NCBI GenBank assembly: GCA_023375675.1
Contig: JALQBC010000075.1
Location: 1 to 64,000, forward strand
Direction of reading: 5' to 3'
From: Cytospora piceicola
Taxonomy: Eukaryota > Ascomycota > Sordariomycetes > Diaporthales > Cytosporaceae
DNA: 64,000 bases
Part shown: positions 57,238-64,000 of the stretch, in pieces
How positions within the stretch are numbered: position 1 is the first letter of the stretch
How the letters are laid out: each line of letters starts with the position of its first letter
Made by a program: the position numbers and the translations under genes
The notes under the pieces: generated by a model
Databases searched by the model: none
Told to the model about the DNA's origin: nothing
The model's input: the letters and a program-made list of their open reading frames with translations, nothing else

Positions 57238-58870
57238 CACCTAAAGGCCGCCGTACAGGTCACAGGGGATAAAGAGAATTATTTGCTACCGGTAGGAAAT
57301 AGTTAGTTGATGACTCTGGATCCGTCTTGCTTAATAAAGTTTATATGGGAACACTACCGCCGTGGAACCCAAAACAGTAGCAAGTGGACGTTTCTCTCTA
57401 GTATTTCTGTCGATGAGTCTCACCTATAGTAAACCAGTATGACGACTACTTTCCCAGGATGCTGCGTTCGTATCTGCTGCGTGATCTGCCTCGCGACCTT
57501 GGGTAGCATATCTATAATGTGGCAGTCAAAATGTGACAGTCTGAATGTGGCATCTCCAGTCCATCTGGTGGCTACCTGAAGACAGGTAGTCCGTCATGGC
57601 AGTTACACGTCACTCCGTTTCACTCATCACTTAACATGCCCCTCCAGATATAAGGGCACAGACGTTGAACAAGAGCGCGTACTTTGCGAGGCTAAGGTAT
57701 ATGTGATATCTAATAACAAATCGATGGGATGCCGCCGGTGTAATGTTAGGTAGCAGTGCATCGTCCAGCAGAGGTGAGTCATCAATCCTGAAGGCCCAGC
57801 TGAACTTACTCATTCGTGCACGATAGCTGCTGCGTTTCGTGTCGCAGTAGTCTTCTCCTCACCGATTAATGAGGAGAAGGAGCATGTTCTTCTCCTTACC
57901 AGGGCTAATGGAGCTGAGGCTATACGTACGCAACGCCATCGACGAGATTCCCCAGGGGCCTTCAAAGGTAAGTAGGATAGATGGATGGAGTAATGGGCGT
58001 GTGACAGGTACCGACCGCAGCGAAGTGGTGATAGCTTCACACCTATTGTCACGTCACATACACGTCACATCCCACGGGCTGACCTGGGCTCTGTTCTCGT
58101 AGCCAGGTTTGGTTCTGGAAGTATTTATATGATTGACATCGACTGGAAATATTGCTGCAGAAGCCCCCAGGGTGAGATGCTGCCAGATTTGTTTCCTTTA
58201 GTCACCCCGAGGTCGAAAGGGAATCATTGATACTGCCGGACAGTGGACACACCGTTTTCACACCGAACCTGGGTACCTAGGTACCTGACTGCATCATGCA
58301 CATGATCCACCCTGGACAGTTGTTGTGGGGCAGGAACACCGGGGTAACACCCTTGGAGCCTATGGTACAGGGCATTTAACCCCTGTAACTCTCCCGCTGT
58401 CAGTTCAGATGTAGTACGTACCTAGGTACCTAGGTACTTCGGTACCTTTGGGTCTCATTTGATTGTGGTCACGTGGTCACGTGTATGTGAAATTGCCCAT
58501 GTTGGGGAACGTTGGTTACCGTTTTGTTACCGTTTTGTTACCGTCGCGTCACGTGGGTGCTTCTTTACGTTCTGTTGCCCTTCAACACACCTGCCAGTCA
58601 ACACTCAACGCTCCTCCTCCTTTTGCCTCTCTCCTTCAAATTTTTACTTCCGTCACCAACATTCCCAAGTGGAGGTTCATCAACTTCCCTAAGGTTATTT
58701 ATCATCACCACCACCGGATTTTTATTCTCTATCCCCCATTTTCTAATCTTCATTGGTCTGTCTACCTTTCCATCGCACATCACAATTGAAACACACCTTC
58801 ACCTTTGACCTGAGGCTTTCTTCTGCGGTGAGTTCCATCTTCAGTTCCATCATCACCATCACTTCTTCCC
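57238..58870. other. Intergenic with palindrome-rich, promoter-like segment
   Basis: No supported gene. The part from 58265 to 58560 is rich in palindromes and is listed separately. Downstream of it the sequence becomes CT-rich, like a fungal 5' leader. Confidence 0.45.
58265..58560. promoter_or_regulatory. Promoter-like segment with TACCTAGGTA and CACGTG palindromes
   Basis: It contains repeated TACCTAGGTA (near 58273, 58421 and 58429) and GTGGTCACGTGGTCACGTG (about 58466-58484), which has two CACGTG E-box-type sites, with a third CACGTG near 58550. There are also three GTTACCGTTTT-type repeats at about 58514-58543. A pyrimidine-rich tract follows. E-boxes are bHLH binding sites in fungi; any role here is inferred, and no intact gene follows. 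Confidence 0.35.
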
Positions 58871-59250
58871 CCCCGCTGCCCTGGCTGGTGACCGCGTGGA
58901 GTCTTGAGCCTCGACCGATCTGATCCTTTGCTGCCGAAGGAGAGGAAAGGAAGAGGAATCGCCCACGGTCACTTACTCTGGAGATGCGGTGGGCTTGGGT
59001 GGCTTCGGCCTTCCCATTTAATTCCACGGTCTCTGCGGATTCATCACCATCTTCTCGGGTTGGTGATGACGATGCACGCTGCCTGGACCCCGGATTGCAC
59101 TGTTGCTCCCCACACACCGTCTAGGCCTCCTCTTCATCTCTGGCCCGTTATGACAAAACGTGTGGAGATGTTCTAGTATATGCCCTGGCGGCTATATTAT
59201 GGACGAGGGCCTGTTGCATGATGGCTTTGTTCCTTGCTGCTGGGTAGTGG
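58871..59250 (+). repeat. Dispersed repeat unit, copy a
   Basis: Landmarks in order: CCCTGGCTGGTGACCGCGTG, GTCTTGAGCC, GATGCGGTGGGCTTGGGTGG, ATTCCACGGTCTCTGCGG, GCACGCTGCCTGGACCCCGG, GTTGCTCCCCACACACCGTC, CGTGTGGAGATG, TATGCCCTGGCGGCTA and a GATGGCT end. It serves as the reference copy. Short frames inside are not conserved between copies, so the unit is not clearly protein-coding. Confidence 0.75.
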
Positions 59251-59710
59251 TCTTCTGTTCCCATCTTCAACATCCTCACCACCCTCGACCGTTATTGGCT
59301 GGTACACCTTGTGCTGACCTACTAACTCGATATTCTCACGGCCAACCCATCGGTCGAGGTCTGGATCGTCAATCCTCTACAACGCCCCCAGCACCAAGCT
59401 TCTCGCCAGCCTCCCTCACCGTTATGGCCCATCATCGATTGCCTTGGCATCTATCACTCTCTCTAATTATGTCGACAATACCCTCCGACGTCCTTTACTT
59501 GCACCATCTCGCCTTTTCGCCCTACCGTATTCACGAAGCTTCCGGACTCATCTCCTCAATATTGGTCAAACCCCCCCCCCCCAGATCGCTGAGTTGCCTG
59601 TTCTGATCCTTGACTACAGCAGCTATGCTTTCCTCACTGCCCGGCATTCCGCTCCCGTCCTGAACTCCTTCCGGAAGCCGCACGTCGAGCTGCGCCGCAC
59701 CTTTCTTTCC

Positions 59711-59715
<5 letters not shown>

Positions 59716-59749
<34 letters not shown>
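59716..59749. repeat. CA dinucleotide microsatellite
   Basis: Seventeen CA/AC units immediately before repeat copy b. CA-rich tracts precede copies d and g at the same relative position. Confidence 0.95.
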
Positions 59750-59753
<4 letters not shown>

Positions 59754-60035
59754 AGGAGGATCATCTCTGGCTGTCCGCCGCCTTGGCTGTGATGCGGTGG
59801 GCTTGGGTGAATTCTTCGGAAGTCTTCTCTTGTAACTCCACGGTCTTGCTAGTGCTGCACGCCGCCTGTGACCCCGGATCGCAACCGTTGCTCCCTACAC
59901 ACCGTCTAGGCCTGTGCCTGTGATGATAAACCGTGTGGAGATGTCTATCCTATACCCTCTGCGACTACGATAGGCGAGGGCCTGTTTTGCGTGATGGCTG
60001 TTCTAGGCGGCTGGGCACCGGACATCTAGGTATGT
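59750..60035 (+). repeat. Dispersed repeat unit, copy b
   Basis: It begins AAAGAGGAGGATCATCTCTGG after the CA tract. GTGATGCGGTGGGCTTGGGT, AACTCCACGGTCTTGC, CCGTTGCTCCCTACACACCG, CCGTGTGGAGATGTCT and GATGGCTGTTCTAGGCGGCT follow. It closely resembles copy d. Confidence 0.75.
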
Positions 60036-60730
60036 GCCTTCGACAAATATCAAACTAACAAATTACCTTGCAAGCTCGCCGTCACCGACGTACATGTACC
60101 CACGGCTGGCATCCCTCGACCTCGCTGCCCGTCACGTATCGCTCCCCCTCGACTTCTTCCCTCTAGGCCGCTCGATATTGCTGCCACTAATCACACTCCA
60201 TCCTGGAAGTAGATTCCTTCTGGCGAGCTTCACGCTGCGCAATCACCTCGGTGATCACCTTTCGACGGCCTCGCACTCTTTGGGAGCAACTTCACCTATC
60301 TCAGAGGGAAGGCTGAGAAGCATTTGCAAGAGTGACCCTCTGTATCCGTCCGGGTGAGTGATGCTGTTCTTGCAGGCTGACCACGACCACTATTATCGAT
60401 CGAGTCTGGCTACTGAGATGTTTCCTTTCGGCCTTTTATTCCACCTTTTCGGTCACCTTTTCGGTCACCTTTTCTTACCAACAATTTTCAACCTGCTAGG
60501 GTATGCTGACTGACCCTGGCCTCCAGACTTCCAGGCTGCTGCACCAGGTCGCCCTCATCCTTCGAGCCATACCTGCCTCCCTCCCTGTACGAAAAGGTCA
60601 AGGTATATCCATCTTCCTCCCTTAACCTCTCATTTTCATTTCATCCTCATTCTGATTCTCAGTCTCGACTCCTTCCCTCCGGAAGCCGCACCTCGAGCTG
60701 CGCCGTACAATCGAGGCCAACCTAACGTAC
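60036..60730. other. Spacer between repeat copies b and c
   Basis: CT-rich sequence with two short frames but no domain. Near 60449-60475 CCTTTTCGGTCA is repeated two to three times. A KPHLELRRT-type block lies at about 60683-60713. Confidence 0.4.
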
Positions 60731-60734
60731 ACTG

Positions 60735-60910
60735 GGAAAGAGGAGGATCCTCGCCGTCGTCAGCCGCCCTGCCCTGGCTGGTGATGCGGTGATCCGGTAA
60801 TGCGGTGAGCTGGCTTGGTTGGCTTCTTCAGAGGGTGTCCTATGCGACTCCACGGCTGCATGCTGCCTACGACCCCGAATTGCACCGTTGCTCCTCACAA
60901 GACAAGCCCC
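60735..60910 (+). repeat. Dispersed repeat unit, copy c (partial)
   Basis: GGGAAAGAGGAGGATCCTCG is followed by CTGGTGATGCGGTGATCC, GACTCCACGGCTGCATGCTG and CCGAATTGCACCGTTGCTCC. The 3' half of the unit is missing. A short internal duplication of GATGCGGTGA-like sequence is present. Confidence 0.65.
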
Positions 60911-61424
60911 TGTCACCATTCATCCTTCTCCTCCGTTCTCTTTAGTTCGCGCCTCTCTCAACGCTCGAGGCTGTACGGACATTCAACTCCAGACTTTAGC
61001 CATTTCGAAACTTCGGCCTCTTTCCTTCAACCTTCAACCTTCAACCTTCAACCTTTCACCATCAAGAACCATCAACAATCGACCATTACGAATAAATCGA
61101 CATTCTTCTCGCTTGTCTTCTGTCCTCGGTCGTCACGCGAGCCTCTCTTTCCATGGTCACCCAGCCTATCAATCCACCCGTCCATCAGAACTCAGTAAAC
61201 ACCAAGGTTTCCCAATTGCCCCTCCATCTCTTTTGTCCATCTCTCTCCATCACCCTCAACTCCAACTGCTCGCCTAGAACCTCGCCTTACTTTGTTGTAA
61301 TGTGCTGACTTGACTTTAGCTCGCAGATCACACGCCTTTTCTCCATCCCACCCTTCCACCGTATGTCAAGCAACACATCGAGCTGCCACACACACAAACA
61401 GATACACAAACACACCCACCCACG
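60911..61424. other. Spacer between repeat copies c and d
   Basis: Pyrimidine-rich; includes four CTTCAACCTT-type repeats at about 61024-61054. It resembles fungal 5' leader sequence, but no coding frame with a domain follows. Confidence 0.4.
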
Positions 61425-61800
61425 TACACTGAAAAGAGGAGGAGAATGGTCATCTGTCCGCCTCCTTGGCTGTGTGATGCGGTGGGCTTGGGTGGCTTCT
61501 TCGGAGTGGCCTTCCCATGTAACTCCACGGTTGTACTTGGAGATGTCGGTGGGCTTGGGTATACGGTTCGCCAGCCCCATATAACTCCACGGTCTTTGCA
61601 GAATCAGACTCCGGTCTGATAATGCACGCTGCCTGGACCCCGGATTACCCGTTGCTCCCCACACCGTCTAGGCCTGTGCCCGCAATGACAACCGTGTGGA
61701 GATGTCCGTCTTATGCCCTTTGTGGCTACGGCGGGCGAGGGCCTGTGTATGATGATTGTTCCCTGCGGCTGGGAGGCGGACATTCTTGAACATTTGTATT
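61425..61800 (+). repeat. Dispersed repeat unit, copy d
   Basis: ACTGAAAAGAGGAGGAGAATGG, GTGATGCGGTGGGCTTGGGT, CCATGTAACTCCACGGTTGT, then a second partial GTCGGTGGGCTTGGGT with AACTCCACGGTCTTTGC. GCACGCTGCCTGGACCCCGG, CCGTGTGGAGATGTCC and GGCGAGGGCCTGTGTATGAT follow. It is one of the most complete copies and has an internal duplication of the front half. Confidence 0.75.
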
Positions 61801-64000
61801 TGCAGATACGCCGTCTCCAACACACCTATACATGCAGCACCAGCGACCTTGCTGCCGACAGGTATTATTGTTTCTTTCTCCCTCCGTTTCATATACCTAT
61901 ATTACTATCAACTACCCTGTCGTCCGCTCATCCACACTTCTTCTTTGCCCTTTCAATCACGGCACGGCGCCGTCCCTCTCGTTCTTGTCCACCTCCTCAG
62001 TCCCTATCCGCTCACTGTCCTCCGTATCAATGCCGGCCTTACTAAGCTTTGGAGTTTACAGGTGTCCGCCTCTGTGTCCGCGTCTCTCTAGCTTCCCGGC
62101 TCGGTCTTCTCACTCATCTCGACTTCCGGAGCCATACATCGAGCTGTGCCGCCGCGCCCTCAGACCGACTAAGCCTGTCCTGCCCTGAATACCCCCCCGC
62201 GAGATTTCCCTCTTCTCTCCTACACCTTCGGGCTTTAAGCGTCTAGCTCGGATCGATATACGAAACTCTCGAAAACTCTCTGCTCTTCCGAGTTTATCCA
62301 TCTTAGCCCACGCCCCTAATATGCACCCTCAGAACGTCGGCAACATCGCTACCTATGCTGCCCAATCTGTGCGGTGGTCTGCTCTTTTTCTTTTCTCTAT
62401 ACTGCACACTTGTTTTGTTTCTTGCGTCTTCGCCGTTGCAAGCCCTGTTGCTACGATGGATGTGAGGGCCTGTTTATGTCTTGACTGTCTCTTCCGGTTA
62501 GGACTGCTTGCTGGCTGCCGACTGTCACGCGCCAACTGTCTCTGTTGCTAATCTTTCACAACCTTGCGCCTGTTACCTACCACCTGGGCACCTCTAACCA
62601 CATTCACCAACAAACATACTTCATCCCTCTGATTCGGCCCTACGTCTGGCCTTACTAAAAGTCCTCGGTTTGTTTGTTCCAACATTTGCCCGCTGCCCTT
62701 GATTACACCGTGTACGTGGAGCCGCAACAGACTGGCTTTTCTCTGTCTACTAGCAACTAATCTATCTCTCCTAGCTGCCGTGTTGCCCCTCCCTGTCTAT
62801 ATCCTCCCCGCTCTACTCCAGCTCTAGCTGTATCGGCTCAAGTCCCTTCCCCGAGGTCAACGCTCGTCCCTCTTCATACTCTCCTAGTGTCTCATTTGTT
62901 CTCCACAAACACACACACACACTCACACACACTCACACACACTCACACACTCATGAAACACCACGGTCGCCACGAAAGGGAAGTTACCCCCGTGCGAGTC
63001 TTGAGCTTTGCTCTGTCAACGCCTCTGGGATTAAAACTAACGCAAGCTGCCTGCGATGGACGACGGCCCTTTACACGAAAGCTGTTTCCAGGTAGCTGGG
63101 CTATTATTTTTGATTCCTGGTCCGTGTGTTGTTCTCGAGCACCTGCAAATTATCGGCAACCTCGTTATACGTTACTCCTCTTTGCCTTCAACAGTACTCT
63201 AACCAATGTCTTCACCACCATCGGTACTTCCTGCTACTAAATTCCCAGGTCTGTTCAATCTCTCTGTCGACCACGAAGGTAAGTCTTCCTTTACTGTTTG
63301 TTTTATTGTCTCCGTTCCGTTCGATTCTATTCTATTTCTGTCATTCACTTATCACCCAATCAGTCAGTCAATCAAGTTGGCCAATTCTTTCGCACCTTCA
63401 CCGTTACCTTTATAACAACCTTCGTCCGTTTCAACTCTTCTCCGGATGCACGGCTCCGTAAATTCCTCTTTCCTTTAGATTCCCCAACCACGTTCCTGTG
63501 CTGTTGCCCCCCCCCCCCTTCTTTCACTGCTCAGCTGAGCACTGTGTGGATAGCCCACAACATGACGCCCATTCACATGCAGCTACTGACTGATTAATCA
63601 GGCATTCTCTACTCTTCACCACTCACAGGGCCCATCCCCCCATCTCTGCTTCACTGGATCCAGCAGACACCTGGGCATCCAAGCCTCCACCTCTATCAGA
63701 AGCCACATATCGAATTGCGCCGTACAATATTCACCGGTCAGACCTTATAGGTCCTTCTCCCTTAGGTTACGGTTTTTATGTGGGTTTCACTATTATAAAT
63801 CCATGTACTCATTCACCCAATTATTCGAAGAACTGGATGACCTCTACTGGCCGTCTGCTGGCTGTCGTCTATCATTTTACTTCCGCAAGCTCTGATTAGG
63901 TCTGTCTTCAGCTCCGTTCTCCCTTCCACTACTTTTCCTGAAGCACAACAACCACACATCACACATTACATATGCAGACTCTATCTCCCTCCCTCTATTC
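61801..64000. other. Pyrimidine-rich end of the window, no supported gene
   Basis: The plus strand is dominated by C and T. Short frames are low-complexity. A CA-rich tract lies at 62908-62952 and a poly-C run at about 63507. A weak match to the dispersed unit occurs at 62995-63070 (GCGAGTCTTGAGC, GCAAGCTGCCTGCGATGGA). The sequence CGCTAYATCG-like blocks near 62130 and 63700 are described in the findings. Confidence 0.45.
62908..62952. repeat. CACACACT-type microsatellite
   Basis: CA repeats interrupted by CT at about 10-base intervals. Confidence 0.9.

Noticed and set aside
59531..59764. Frames with HTHT or VCVC runs
   Set aside because: They are produced by the CA microsatellite.

Overview
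The window reads as an accessory, gene-poor stretch of a filamentous ascomycete (Pezizomycotina) genome. The signs are short introns with GTAAGT donors, a HET-domain gene, a LysM/GH18 chitinase pair, a fungal PD-(D/E)XK nuclease-like protein, AT-rich blocks, and many genes broken mostly by C:G to T:A changes (TGG to TGA/TAG, CAG to TAG) of the kind left by repeat-induced point mutation (RIP). I see no tRNA, rRNA or housekeeping gene. The genus cannot be named from sequence alone.

Layout. 0-1 kb: an AACTGT microsatellite, a 13-bp satellite and an AT-rich block. 1-11 kb: mostly unassigned, with a minisatellite near 7.8 kb and an unrecognised decayed gene near 9 kb. 11-15.2 kb: a candidate small membrane protein and an intact 483-residue coiled-coil protein. 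15.7-25.3 kb: decayed permease, unknown and HET genes, a 22-copy minisatellite and two copies of a dispersed repeat. 29.2-34.4 kb: the best-preserved block, with a Ulp1-like cysteine protease gene (one in-frame TAG) facing an intact PD-(D/E)XK nuclease-like gene. 34.6 kb: a short TTAGGG tract beside AT-rich DNA. 35-45 kb: a frameshifted LRR/F-box-like gene, then a divergent LysM and chitinase pair with a third secreted-protein remnant, all decayed. 45.6-47.5 kb: a spliced gene resembling fungal restriction-endonuclease-fold proteins. 48-58 kb: minisatellites, a 306-bp MITE with TA target duplication, and a mosaic of decayed coding pieces. 58.5-64 kb: pyrimidine-rich DNA with four degenerate copies of a longer repeat unit.

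How the parts relate. Four poorly described but largely preserved genes (coiled-coil, Ulp1-like, PD-(D/E)XK, endonuclease-like) sit among metabolic and secreted-protein genes that have been destroyed. That contrast suggests the first group is the resident accessory gene set of this region. Four minisatellite arrays share a core motif, and four copies of a 12-bp palindrome lie between 9.4 and 17.6 kb. These two, with the repeat units of 58-62 kb, are the strongest non-coding signals.
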